From positions 992,001-1,056,000 of the forward strand of contig JAOVFP010000005.1 of assembly GCA_025738555.1 (NCBI GenBank): a DNA stretch of 64,000 nt, written 5' to 3'. This document shows positions 44,476-55,657 of this stretch, one piece after another (positions within the stretch are counted from its first letter, which is position 1; each line of letters opens with the position of its first letter). Origin of the DNA: Cyathus striatus. Lineage: Eukaryota > Basidiomycota > Agaricomycetes > Agaricales > Nidulariaceae. The position numbers and the translations under genes were made by a program. Below the pieces are notes generated by a model that was not told the DNA's origin, made no database searches, and saw only the letters and a list, made by a program, of their open reading frames with translations.

Positions 44476-45944
44476 TCACAAAGGGAGAAGGCCATTAATC
44501 TTTTGACGCAGGCGGCTTGTTGCATCTTTTAACCCTTCAACCCCAAACACCATACTCTCAGTCGTATTCTCATTCTTTTCCTTTAACACCAAGTAAACGG
44601 CCTTCGAATCTAGATATCCGATTGTATCATCGTCTTAAATAATTCATTTAATAACTTATTCGTACCTTTATCAAACTCGACTCGATAGAATGTCTCGAGT
44701 CTTCTGGTCAACTCACCTATAAGAGGAATTTCCCCTTCGCCCTGATTTAATTGTGTAAGATTAACAAGAATGTGAAAACATTGGTGTATACTACCTCTTT
44801 CATCAAATATTTCCAATCGTTTTGATGCACGATGGCTTTTGTTGCTTTCGGGACCTATGCGGTAGTTGTATAACCAACAACAAATAGAGTGATACATAAA
44901 GCCCACCTTATTGAGCAAGTACTTCGTGACGAACCGAGAAGGATGTGCCGCCTAGTCACAAACGTCAAATAAAATCAATAACAAGTAAACCAGAAACCTA
45001 CATTCGATTCTTCTCTCTCGATCTCTTTCACAGATATATTTGTATCGAAATCCGTACCCTTAAAAATCCCCTGCCAAGTGGTACGTCCTAGTTCAACACA
45101 AAAGCTGCGCACAAAGATACACTGGTTGGACTCTTCAGAGATATTCTTAGGGCCAGCTTTTTGTGGTGAAATTCCAGTGGACCATTGATAGCTTTGTCTC
45201 GCTTCAGAACAGCCATCAACGCGACTGTACTTAGAAACTGCCGTGAAATCAAACTCGAAAGGAGCATCTTGTGCACGTTTACGAATACAACCTATCCCCC
45301 ATACCGTGCATTTGTCACATCCAGTCACCAGATGAATTGACCCGTTCACTTCATTACAATGAGGACCGCGACCATAGTTGGCATAGATATACCAAGCTTC
45401 GGCATTTTGAATGGCATACCGTCGAAGCGCATCCACTTCTCGTAGATCCTCACTTTGAAATCCATTTGGTAGCATAAGGATTCCGCCTTGATGAGTTTCA
45501 GATTGAACATAAAATTTATGTTCCACCCCCTGACTATGGTAGCAAAAATTATTAGTATATTCCCTTGTTCAAACATCTTGTAAGTATTACTTACGAAGGC
45601 AATGTACGGACCTCGTGTTTTCCTTCGACTTTGTTACTTACAATAAGAGCAGTGGAAGAAACGCTCGTTTCGACTGCATCTAGCATTCCTATCGGTTTAA
45701 ATCCCTCCGGCACACCACAAGCGTTAACTGGATGATCCGCCGGATAATAGATGTTGAATAGAAAATTAAAAGTTCCGTAAATATCAATTACGCCAACGTC
45801 TCCTATACGAACTCCGTTTTTATTGTATTCGACGTATAGACCCTGTTCGATGTGCGGGCAGTATAAAGCGTACCCAAGCCCCTTATGCCACAAGGTGCGA
45901 GCATATATTCCGCCAAATGTTTCGTTCTCAGCATATGATCCATC
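44476..45944 (-). CDS. Uncharacterised Agaricomycete family protein, paralogue A (minus strand)
   Basis: Same family as the divergent gene at 46913-48966. Landmarks: an exon starting at 45944 (DGSYAENETFGG), VRIGDVGVIDIYGTFNFLFN, YYPADHPVNACGVPEGFKP; next exon VEHKFYVQSETHQGGILMLP, NAEAWYIYANYGRG, NGSIHLVTGCDKCTVWGIG, QCIFVRSFCVELGRTTWQG; later exons HQNDWKYLMKEGEGEIPLI, LTRRLETFYRVEFDK and a C-terminus ending RLRQKINGLLPL (stop 44476-44478). The 5' end beyond 45944 is uncertain: no good start ATG in phase was found. Joining the last exon needs a 32-bp intron, which is short, so either a frame lesion or another splice form is possible. Function unknown. Confidence 0.6.
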
Positions 45945-46912
45945 CTACACTATATCATCACCACAATCACTTTAGAGTGAAAGACGACATACCTTTCGAA
46001 AAACATCGTAAAATGACCGTTCTAGCAGGACACAGATTTATCAGACGGCGTGTGCCATAACAAGGTTCATTTAAAACTGACCACTGCCACACTTTGCTTT
46101 TAAAAGAGACGGAGTCATGATATATAGAAATAGAGTATAATGAGAGTAATGGTATGTGGGCGTACTTTGGAAATGTTAAACAGCCAAGTCATCGGCTTTA
46201 TATACTTCCTAGTACATAAATCACGTGTTCAGCTGATTACGCGTCCATCTATAAATACATGTAAGGTAGGCTCTACATACGCCACTAGTTATTATTGTTA
46301 GTGTGAATGACAATAGTCATGTTTAACCTTCCAATATCTGGTACATACAGTACATAGCCTTATACCCACTTGCTAAGCATCTACAATAATATTAATTTTA
46401 TGGCCGGCATCCAAGTAAAAACATATCCTATATACATAAATTTTCATGAATCTTTATAATCTCTGGGGTGGTGATAGTATGTACTGTTAAATATAGGAAT
46501 AGTCTACGACTTTATCCGAATTCCAGATTGCTCTAGGTATAATTTCTTTTATCTTCATAACTTCCTTGACCTTATTGTATACTAAGAAACACCCTGAAAT
46601 TGTGGCGCATTGTGGCGTATGTTGTTGTATGACAATGCGGAAATAGCGGTGCTTTTATGTCGAAGATCGAATGTGTGGGTTATGTGTAGGCTATCAGTAC
46701 AAAAATAGATTCTTTTTTATGTGAAAAACTGATGTGTGGGTGATGATGATGTCTAATAAAATGTAGCGCTGACGGGCCATCGACGATAAAAGCGCGTTAT
46801 GGTGAAAATGTAAACCAACAAACTTCCTATAACACTACACTCTACTTTCAACGATTTTCAAACATAACCAGCACCTCCTAACACTTTTCAGCTTCAACAC
46901 ATCTCATCATAA
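45945..46912. promoter_or_regulatory. Divergent intergenic region between the two paralogues
   Basis: About 970 bp, AT-rich. A CTATAAATAC-like TATA (about 46250) could serve the minus gene's distal start. The sequence upstream of 46913 is pyrimidine/AC-rich with a short CAACACATCTCATCATAA leader. Nothing else recognised. Confidence 0.3.
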
Positions 46913-48966
46913 ATGTCCGGTACGTATACATCAGGGCTGTCCTACTTCTATGTGATGCACCAATTAATCGAAGTGGCCTAACAGAGAGTACCAACCGTCG
47001 ACAGTCCACATCTCGTCGAAATAACGTCGAACAGACACGCCAGCCTTCTCATGAGCGTCGGGGAGAGGAATCACAATTAGCATTTGGGTATCCGCCGCAA
47101 GGTCAGACCTCTCAGGCTCACGAACAGTTGCAATCAACGAGTGCAAACGCAGGGTATTTCATTTAATATATCATATTGATTGGGTGGCCTCACCCATACG
47201 GTGTTATGCAGATCTGCGAACATGATTGTTATGAGCGGCACTAGTCAGGCAACCTTTGGAGATAGAAGCGTTTTTAATAATGTCGCTGGAGATATGATTA
47301 ATGGTGCGTATAGTTTTATGTTTCAAGACTTTTGTTTGTAAATTCCCTTGCAGATAATACGAGAGAGACTCGACGACATTTTCAACTTTTTTCTGGATCT
47401 CAACGGGTTGTGGATTCTGGTGAACTGTATTCTCGCCTCTTATGGAGTACTGACTGTGGATTTCCCCTATGGAATCCGGATGTGGATAGGAATCTTCCAC
47501 TTGAATATAGGCTGAAGGGGATCTCCATAGGAGACGTTGGGATATTGAGATCGGATGGCTCATTTGACTTCATGTTCAATGTATACCTGGAAGCGAATGA
47601 TCCTGTCAACATGAGTCGTGTCCCTAACGATTTTGTGCCTCTAATTCGAAGAACAAACATTGATACAAGATTAGACAGTCCGTTTCTTGATGTTATCGCA
47701 AGCGATTCCATTGAAAGAGAGCGAAGTTCAGAATTGACGTAAGCCACCTGTTTGTCCGACCTTATAATCTCACTTATATTTGTATGATTTATGATAGACC
47801 CGAATGGGTCAAAGATTACAAGTTTTCCGCCGCATCTCCTGTTGAAGGCGCACTCGTCATTACTCCTGAGAGAATGACAAAGGAAAGATGTGTTCATCCT
47901 GGTTTTCTCAAAGATTATGCAGCTCAACATGGAGAAAGCTGGTATTTATTTGCTAATGGACAACTGAGAATGCAGGCTACAAATGGATCCATCCACATAG
48001 TTACAGCTTGCACAAAAGCAAAGGCTTGGTGCCTAAATGTGTTCACTGACCCAAACCGTAGATCGCGTTACAATTTCGAGTTTAGGTCCACCTGTATGCC
48101 ATGCACACCCAGCGATCTTCATGAATCATATAATTATGAATGGACATATACAGGCCTTGGGACGCCTCGATCTGGACCAAAGTCACGTCTTCCAAAAGAA
48201 GAAACACAGTGTCTATTTATAAAGACTTACGCTGTGGAAATAAACCACACTTTATGGGGGGCTCTATCCGGGAAGCCACGAAAAGTCACAACGAAGTCTA
48301 CTGGAACACGGGAGGCACAGATGGTTAAAGATGTTTACCAGCCTTGGTCACACGAAATTCCATTTGGAGTTAAATCAGAAAACAAATGGCTATGTGGATG
48401 GGGCTCGAGTGGAAGGCAAAGGGACAGCATTACCATGTCGAACTCTGGTGTACTACTCTTAGATGTGAGTTCTTCTCGTATCACTAGCATTATATCTAAT
48501 CGCAGAAAAGATCAAGCACCCAGCGCGCTTTCTCACGAATTATATATTTTTCAAAGTATGTATGCCACTCAAATATCGCAAGTCATCATTAACATAACAT
48601 ATGGGTAGGCTGGGGAAGCACGTGTGGCCATTGCTGGCGATGAGGAACTGAAGTTCCTGATGGAAGAGGTACACATCATTCACCTCTTTGACTTTCCAAT
48701 GATCCCACTTACACATACCCACAGGGCCAAACAGTTCTTCCAAGTCTCTCAGAGCTCTACAGGAAGCTGGAAGAGAAATTTAGGGTTGAAATTAATCCTC
48801 GTATGTATCTGATTTCTAAAAGCTTATTGACATCGTTGATTACTCGGATTTAGAGACACGTGCTGCATTCTTGACCCGTAGACCAAGTGCACCAGCATAC
48901 TACCCAAATATACCAGCTAGCACAACGGGAAGTCGGAACACCATGCGCGGTGGTGGCTGGAATTAA
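46913..48966 (+). CDS. Uncharacterised Agaricomycete family protein, paralogue B, 540 aa
   Basis: Nine exons read by eye: 46913-46919, 46985-47153, 47212-47303, 47354-47738, 47798-48464, 48506-48559, 48609-48668, 48725-48800, 48854-48966 (1623 nt, in frame). The N-terminus is disordered and basic, then GTSQATFGDRSVFNNVAGDM, a short motif of the type found at the head of many basidiomycete proteins. The family core has GFPLWNPDVDRNLPLEYR, ISIGDVGIL, SFDFMFNVYLEANDPVN; a second block has AAQHGESWYLFANG, NGSIHIVTACTKAKAW and ETQCLFIKTYAVE. The C-terminal part has AGEARVAIAGDEELKFLMEE, LYRKLEEKFRVEINP and a Gly-rich end (MRGGGWN). No catalytic motif identified. Intact as read; divergent to paralogue A. 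Confidence 0.75.
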
Positions 48967-49916
48967 ATGACAGCTTCTGGCATTCCAAATTCTTTTGTTT
49001 ACCATGCATTCAAATTTTATTTTGCGACGCTCATCGATTCTTTTCATATCACCCTTAAGATTCAGACATTCCTTCGGAGTAGTTGTTGCACGATTACTTC
49101 AAAATACCATTTTTAAATAATAAGAACTTACTTTTAATTATTGCTATTATGGATTAAGTACAGTCATGGATGCAACATGGAAGAATAGTAAAGACTCAAA
49201 CTGACGAAGAGCCCGCGCATTTACTTTGAAGTACTCGTTCGTGACCTCTACACGGAAAAAGCGGTCTGTAACGGCACGAAACCTTTTAACAACAGCAGAA
49301 ACAGATATTTAATCTCTGTTAACACTACTCTAATCAGCTTCGAGTCCGACATTGGAGCAAAGTCGTCTGTGATTTCGTGCGACCATTCGGAATTTCGGAT
49401 AGATATCGGAACCTTTCCGAAAATGTATTACGTGATACAACATTGTGACGTAACCACGTCGCAGGTCGTTCTCATTTGGTTCTCGTCCCGACGAAAGCTT
49501 CACCTTACCTCCACCATCGCTTCCATTGCCATTGCACCATGAGCCACACCGGCCTCAATCTCCCTATTTATCCACAACACCCCTCCCACGTTCTCAGCTT
49601 TAAGATGCATAACACCCATACGGATTCGGGGTAGCGCCACCTTGGGAGTCGGGACGTTATATTCTCCTTATTCTCTTCCCACATCATCGACATCGCTAGC
49701 GAGTCTAAGCTTACAAAGTAATTAGCTTCTCAAGCCGCCCATGCGCCCTAAACCTCATGAAACACGCCAGCTGACTACGAATGCGCCAGGAGCACGCAGC
49801 CCTTTCTTCGATTCTGGCGAAGAAGCATCAGATGATAGGGGCAGGCTGCAGAAGCAGTCTTTATACTTAATATAAGTATATAAACCACACATGCAACGAA
49901 CGTCGAACCACACGCG
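48967..49916. promoter_or_regulatory. 3' flank of paralogue B and upstream region of the GMC gene
   Basis: 48967-49140 is the 3' flank duplicated at 40610-40890. CGGAACCTTTCCGAAA with a nearby GTGACGT at 49402-49452 recurs at 23026-23076. GTATATAAAC at about 49877, some 40 bp before the ATG, is a plausible TATA element for the GMC gene. Confidence 0.45.
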
Positions 49917-52157
49917 ATGCTCTCCACATCAAAGGTGTTCCTCGCTGCGCTGTGTATTTCGTGGCCCGTGCTCCAAGTTCGAGGAGGGATTCTAAGTGAT
50001 GCGCAGGCGAAAGCGTTAGCGAGCAGTGGGAAGACGTATGATTTTATCGTTGTTGGTGGTGCGTCCTTTCCTTCCTTTTTGTGAGTGGTAGCAGTGGTGT
50101 TGATGAGGTGTGTGGGTGATGTAGGTGGAACAGCGGGAAACGTGATAGCCAACCGACTCACTGAGAACCCCAAGTTCAAGGTATTAGTTATCGAAGCTGG
50201 ACCATCGTATGTCCTTTCTCCACCCCCCTCTCCCTTCCTCCTCTCCCTCCTTCCTCCCATCTCCACGCTAACGCCTAGGCCCAAACAGAGACAAAGGAAT
50301 AACAGAACTCGAAGTCCCCTTCCTCTGCACACACACAACACCTCAAACGCCCTTCGACTGGAACTATACTACCACTCCTCAAGTGGGGCTTAATGGACAG
50401 TCGATTGCTTATCCTAGGGGACACGTGTTGGGCGGGTCTAGTTCGATTAGTACGTTCCTTTCTTCCTTTCCCCTTCCTCCGTTCCCGCTCTCCTTCCCCT
50501 TCTCCTTCCCCCACCCTCTCCAAAGTCTGAGCCTAACGCCTCCTAGACTGCCTAGTATACACCCGCGGCTCAACATCAGACTACACCCGCCTCGCAACAC
50601 ACACCCAAGACCCGAACTGGTCTTGGTCCTCCCTCCTCCCTTACTTCACCAAATCCGAGCGCTTCACACAACCCGTAGACAAGCGCAACATCTCCGCCGA
50701 TTTCGATGCCTCCGTACATGGCTTTACGGGGTTCAATGGTGTCAGTCTTCCAGGGGAAACTACACCCCTCGATGCGCCTTTTGCTGCGGCGATTGATGAG
50801 TTGGGGGAGGGGTTTGAAAGGGTTAGGGATTATAATGCTGGGAATCCAATTGGATTCGGTGCGTTTCATCCCCCTTTTCTCCTTTTTTTGAGTTTTTGAG
50901 GCTAATGGTAGGGGATAGGATGGGCCCAGTCAACGATCGAAGGCAAAAAGCGGAGTTCCTCTTCTTCGGGGTACTTGAACTCCCAAGTACAAGCGAGGAA
51001 GAATCTGGATGTGGTGGTTAATGCTCAGGTATCTCGTATCCTCCCTTCTGGGAAGCAGAATGGAAAAACGGTGTTTAGTGGTGTGGAATTTAGGTTAAAT
51101 GGATCTGGTTCGTCCTTCCCCATTCCTTCCTTCCTTCTCATCTTACTGCCCCCCATAGGGCCCTTGTACACCCTCCACCCCTCAAAAGAAACAATCCTCT
51201 CAGCCGGCTCCCTCAACACCCCTCAAATTCTACTAAACTCACACCTCGACACCCTCGTCCCCCTCCCGGATATCGGTAAAAACCTCTCCGACCATCCGAT
51301 AGTTACACTTGCATGGTTCGTTAAAGACGGCATACAGACGTTCGATGATTTTAATAGGAATACGACGCTGGAGGCGGAGGCGTTGGATGAGTGGGAGGAG
51401 GAAGGGAGGGGTTTGGATGTATTGGGTATTTCGGGACATATTGGGTTTGGGAGGGATGCGAGTGTGAGTGGGGAGGAGGATCCGGCGTCGGGCGGGAACA
51501 CACCACATTTTGAGATTTTCCTTTCTGTATGTCTTTTTTTTCTTTCTACCGAAGTGTCGGATTGCGCTAACGTGCAATAGAACTTCCTACTAGGCTCAAC
51601 CCCACCCCAAGGAAACTTCCTCTCGATATCGGCTATAATGCTAACCCCCATATCCCGGGGAACCGTTACCCTCTCCTCCCCTGCGGACCCCTTCGCAAAA
51701 CCAATAATCAACCCAAACCTCCTCTCTACACCCAGTGATCTAACGCTCCTCCGCTCCTCTGTACGCGCAATACTGAAACTCACCACTGCATCCGCCTGGA
51801 GTAACTTCATCGACCACCCCGTCGATGGACAGCCCGGGAACAATGCGACGGATGCCGAGTTAGATGCTTGGTTAAGAGAGAATTCGAGGAGTGCGTATCA
51901 TGTTGTTGGGACTTCTGCTATGTCCCCCAAAGGGGAGAAATGGGGAGTTACGGATTCGGATGGGATGGTTAAGGGTATTGAGGGGGTTAGGGTCGTTGAT
52001 GCTAGTTTGTTGGTACGTCTTTTCTTCAAAAAATGGAAGGGAAGGGGGAGCTGATGGGATTAATATGTAGCCTTTTGTCCCGGCTGGACATACGCAGGCT
52101 GCTACATATGCTGTTGCAGAGAGGATTGCTGATTTGATTAAAGAAAAGTGGGCGTAG
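49917..52157 (+). CDS. Secreted GMC oxidoreductase (aryl-alcohol-oxidase-like, AA3), 590 aa
   Basis: An FAD-dependent alcohol oxidase/dehydrogenase of the type that supplies H2O2 or recycles quinones during lignocellulose decay. Eight exons: 49917-50058, 50125-50206, 50289-50449, 50547-50858, 50919-51107, 51159-51526, 51581-52012, 52071-52157 (1773 nt, in frame). A signal peptide is visible (FLAALCISWPVLQVRG). The FAD-binding fold starts YDFIVVGGGTAG ... NRLTENPKFKVLVIEAG; GMC signature 1 region is YPRGHVLGGSSSIN. The catalytic pair is His in AYHVVGTSAMS and His in PAGHTQAATYAVAERIADLI. Oddity: after TPQILLNS the usual GIG-containing segment (about 15 residues) is absent and the chain goes straight to HLDTLVPLPDIGKNLSDHP, removing GMC signature 2. 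Splicing in this region shows no alternative. Activity is therefore doubtful although the frame is open. Confidence 0.88.
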
Positions 52158-52581
52158 TTATGTCAGGTGCGTACGTGTGGTTGGGATTTAGGATATAAGG
52201 AGGGCTGATGGGGACGTTTTGACTTTTTGTAGTGGTATAAAGTTATGGAGTTGGTGCGCGTAAAGTATTGAATGAATCGCATTTTTATATATCTTGAGAT
52301 GCCTATATCGAAGTGTGAATTTCATTCTTCATGGTCGTCTACATTGGTTTAGTTGTGGACAATGCGAATCCTTCTCAGCTGAATGTATGGACTCTGAACC
52401 GACGCGTAGTTTGGTCCTATGGGTCCACCTTTGTTTAAGTATCTAGTCGACAGTCTGTTCCCAATCTGACAGCCATCACCCTCAGGCTATGTCCTTACCA
52501 CCTTATTTCACTCGCAACTCCAACACCATAACGACCTTGACATAGGAAAATCGGCTCGATTAATTGGATCAAAATACTAGT

Positions 52582-53798
52582 CTATGTACTCTTCCAATCC
52601 ACGCTTTGTGGATCATGAAGCATTGTCGTTGCTATCATATACAGCTCCGACGCTTCCTTGTTAAGATTCCGTAGCTCCTCCATCATTTTCAGGGTACGCT
52701 TTCCTTGAACTGCTGATGTCTTGCTCAGCATTCCGTCGATCCCTTCAAGTGCCAGGAGTGGACTTGCAAGTCCTGCGAGGACATTACGCGTGAATTTTGT
52801 CAATTCGACTACTCCTTGCATCTCTGCTCGTTTGTTAAGGTGAATAATGGGGTGCCTCATGCCTGAAACTTACTTTCGGTGGTGTTATCATCTGATTTCT
52901 CGAGTTCGGTTGAGTCTTTCGTTAATTCGATGATGCACTCTTCCATCTTTTAGCATTCATTAACGTGACTCGAAGTCTTTTCGGAATCTGAACATAAAAC
53001 TACCGAAAGGAAGTTACTTTCAGTGCGTTCTTCCTCAGTGGATATCGATCTTTCCATTACGGCTTTCTTCAGACTCTCGACCTCGTCTCGGAAACGCTGC
53101 ATTTCTAGAGTGAAGATGAAGAATGTCAACGTGGAACATAGGTTGCAACACACCGAGTGTATTATCATCTGTTGTTTCCTCTGCTTTCTTCCGCTAGTAT
53201 ACCGAAGCCGTCTTCAACGATTGAACCTTGTTTTTCATATCATCATATCCTTCTTCCAATCGTGCATTTGCATAGTTAGTTGATTCCAGCTCTAGGTTCA
53301 CTTGATTGAGTTCTTCATTTTTGCTATCCAGCTTCCGAGTGAGTTTTTCAATCTGCTCTGACATTTTTTCATTCTGCGAACGTAGTTGGATCTCCCTGCA
53401 ATTTAAATCTTCTACGTCCCTCTCAGCGACTTTGAGACGCTCCCTAGCCTCCTCTAATCTCATCCTTGCAGCTGATCTACTCCCCTCGTCCTCGTCGTCG
53501 GACTCCACCAAATAGCTCGAGTCAGTGGCAATGCTTATGACACCCTGAATGAACTGTTCAGGAACACGATACTTATGTGAGAGAACGTATATTCGCGCGC
53601 CCTCCTTCTTGGAACAAGGAGTCCTACGAATGACGCAGCTTTCACACCTAAAGCATTCCTCTCTGGGGGAACATATCGCGTGGTCCTTTGAACCTTGACA
53701 TTTATGACATTTCTACAGCAAATATGAAAGAAGACTTGGAAGATACACACGCCTAGTACCTCAGGATGCTTGGTCCAGTATTCTTCGTTAAGCGACAT
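52582..53798 (-). CDS. Cys-rich, coiled-coil protein (putative zinc-binding)
   Basis: From MSLNEEYWTKHPE (53798) an intron (about 53713-53759) leads to KCHKCQGSKDHAIC, then CFRCESCVIRRTPCSKKEG: seven Cys in CxxC pairs, like the Cys-rich N-terminal domain of many Agaricomycete proteins, some thought to bind DNA. A long coiled coil follows (RMRLEEARERLKVAERDVED, IEKLTRKLDSKNEELNQV), then EMQRFRDEVESLKKAVMER and the C-terminal exon ending DPQSVDWKST (stop 52582-52584). Introns in the 52870-53200 part are uncertain, and TAG at 53195-53197 after KTASVY needs splicing out. A plausible coding extension upstream (MPTTVSSKELYHQFAKLGRI, ATG at 53890-53892) is out of frame by one base at a G6 run near 53800. 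Confidence 0.55.
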
Positions 53799-54054
53799 GG
53801 GGGGCCGCCATGTCGGGTTCGGAGATGTTGCGGATACGTCCTAGTTTAGCGAATTGGTGGTAAAGTTCTTTACTTGATACAGTGGTTGGCATAGTGGAGA
53901 CGGAAAGAAAGGAGGGGAGCTGGCTGGCACGATCAGGCGAAGTTTTACTTGATGTTTTGATGTGGTCTCCATATTTGGACCTGGACTATTCTATTTCAAA
54001 TTTTCAGGAACGATGCTATATTATTTTTGTGTTAATTTAATTTTGGCACCGAAT

Positions 54055-54115
54055 ATAACTGGGAAGTGTCGATGTTGTCGACGAAAACTTTGCTTGCATT
54101 TGTTGGGAAATAATA
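54055..54115 (+). repeat. Direct repeat flanking the hAT region, left copy
   Basis: TGGGAAGTGTCGATGTTGTC ... GCTTGCATTTGTT matches 57846-57895 (TGGGAAGCGTTGACGTTGTC ... GCTTGCATATGTT), in the same orientation 3.8 kb apart. Each copy has an internal inverted repeat around GTT (GTCGAT/GTCGAC here; GTTGAC/GTCAAC there). Confidence 0.7.
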
Positions 54116-54451
54116 ATAATATTCATTTAAAAATTTGTTAAAAACAAAAACTTAATATGCGGTACATCTATGTGTGCCTAAGGGGAAGTCTACTAAATGG
54201 TATAATTTATGTAATACGTTTACCTCATGAGGTGTGACCTTGTGATGAGGCAGATGAATAGTACGTATTGTGAGTAAATGTGCCTTGTAAAGAATACGAG
54301 GTCAGTTCAAATGGTGTCCTTGTATAGGACGATAAGTAAGTTCACACACGAGTTGGACCATTGCATGGAGGAGAAGGTTTTGATGCATTTCTGATCAGAT
54401 AAGGTAGCCATGCATATCATGCACTGGAAGACGGATGATTTAGTGATGTCG
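54116..54451. other. Spacer, nothing recognised
   Basis: AT-rich with no supported feature. Confidence 0.4.
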
Positions 54452-54635
54452 ATGTTCGGTTCTGAACTTCGGTTCGAACTCGAACCTTAGCTGAACTGGA
54501 CGCAAGTTCAGTTCGACGTTCAGACATTTCAGTAGAACCGAACCCGTCGTTCGGTTTTCGGTTCTCCTAATATTGGAAATCTGCGAATGGGTTCGAACCT
54601 GTTCGAACCCGTTCGAACGTGAGCTGAGGTGTACT
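54452..54635. repeat. TTCGAAC/GTTCGG-rich sequence
   Basis: About 180 bp densely built from GTTCGAAC, GAACCGAAC, GTTCGGTT and related words on both strands, giving many overlapping short palindromes. Possibly a degenerated simple repeat or MITE core. Confidence 0.7.
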
Positions 54636-55657
54636 TTTTTTTTAGTTTCTACGTTAGAATGTACGTTGCTGAACATTGTAAAAGTATCCTAAATACAATG
54701 TAAGGGTCATAGTAAACTGCCGCAAATATTTGCTTGTTTGGCGGCGCCTTTAGATGTAACTGCTGCACAGCATACAGTTGTCAACACAATGACATAATAC
54801 GAAAGCTCTGAGTCTTCATGCAGAAAGATGCTCCTCCCGCTCCGTTCCTCCTCAATCCGATACCTGGTGACCCGACTTTAATCTTTCCGACGGCCATTAG
54901 GTTATCCGAGTGACAGCCCTTTTGTCACTTGTAGAGCAGGCATTCTGCCTGTACCGTAAAATCGGCCTCGTGTCGGCTTTTAATAGTTCACTCGTTTACA
55001 TGTTTCTGTACCTATTTAAGTACAGTACTTTACACTCGTTGAATAACAGGTTCTCTTCCCCCCACTTCACACTTCTATGAGACCTCACTAGGACCTGAGG
55101 ATAGATGGATGTGCTATCCACTCGCAATTTCTTTGTCAAGAAATTCCTTCAACCGGAAATCTTCTTCCACACACTGATCTTTCCAATGGCATTCCAGCTT
55201 AGCCACTTGAAACTTACTACTCAGCGACAACCCCCCCCCCGCTCCGAGACTCTGAGTTCGGCACTTGATCTAAGGACTTATTTCTTTCTGGCAACATTTG
55301 ATCTCTATGATGGCAACTCCTACTGAAAAATACTGCAGCTTCTTGGCAAAAAAATTGCATTGGACTCTCAAAATTTGCGACAGCAACTTGTCCATAACAA
55401 TTATCCACTCATAATTTGGAGTCTGGCACTGGATCTGTCATCTCAAGCCATTCCGATGGCACCTTGTCCTCAAAGTTGAAACGCTCTCGCTCTGACGCAG
55501 TCTGAAAGGTATATAATGCGCAACCTCAAGCTAGCTTGTGCCCTCAAGGTTTTAACTCAAGTTAAACATTCTATTGCAAATTCTACTATTCAAGAAGGTA
55601 TGTGATTTCAAACTTACCCTTATCATTATGATGCTAATACTATTTAGTTACATTACC
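54636..55657. other. 5' region of the hAT element, no coding function assigned
   Basis: Contains the leader also present at 40301-40400 (here 55032-55095) and a run of C10 at 55232-55241. TATATAATGCG at about 55510 could be the hAT TATA box. An untranslated first exon probably ends near 55594, with an intron to 55647. Confidence 0.4.

Noticed and set aside
47400..47930. 176-codon frame antisense to paralogue B
   Set aside because: Lies across exon 4, an intron and exon 5 of the supported gene.
49775..50341. 188-codon frame antisense to the GMC gene
   Set aside because: Covers promoter, exons and introns of the well-supported plus-strand gene; shadow frame.
51223..51843. 206-codon frame antisense to GMC exons 6-7
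   Set aside because: Shadow of a high-GC coding region with confirmed family motifs on the plus strand.
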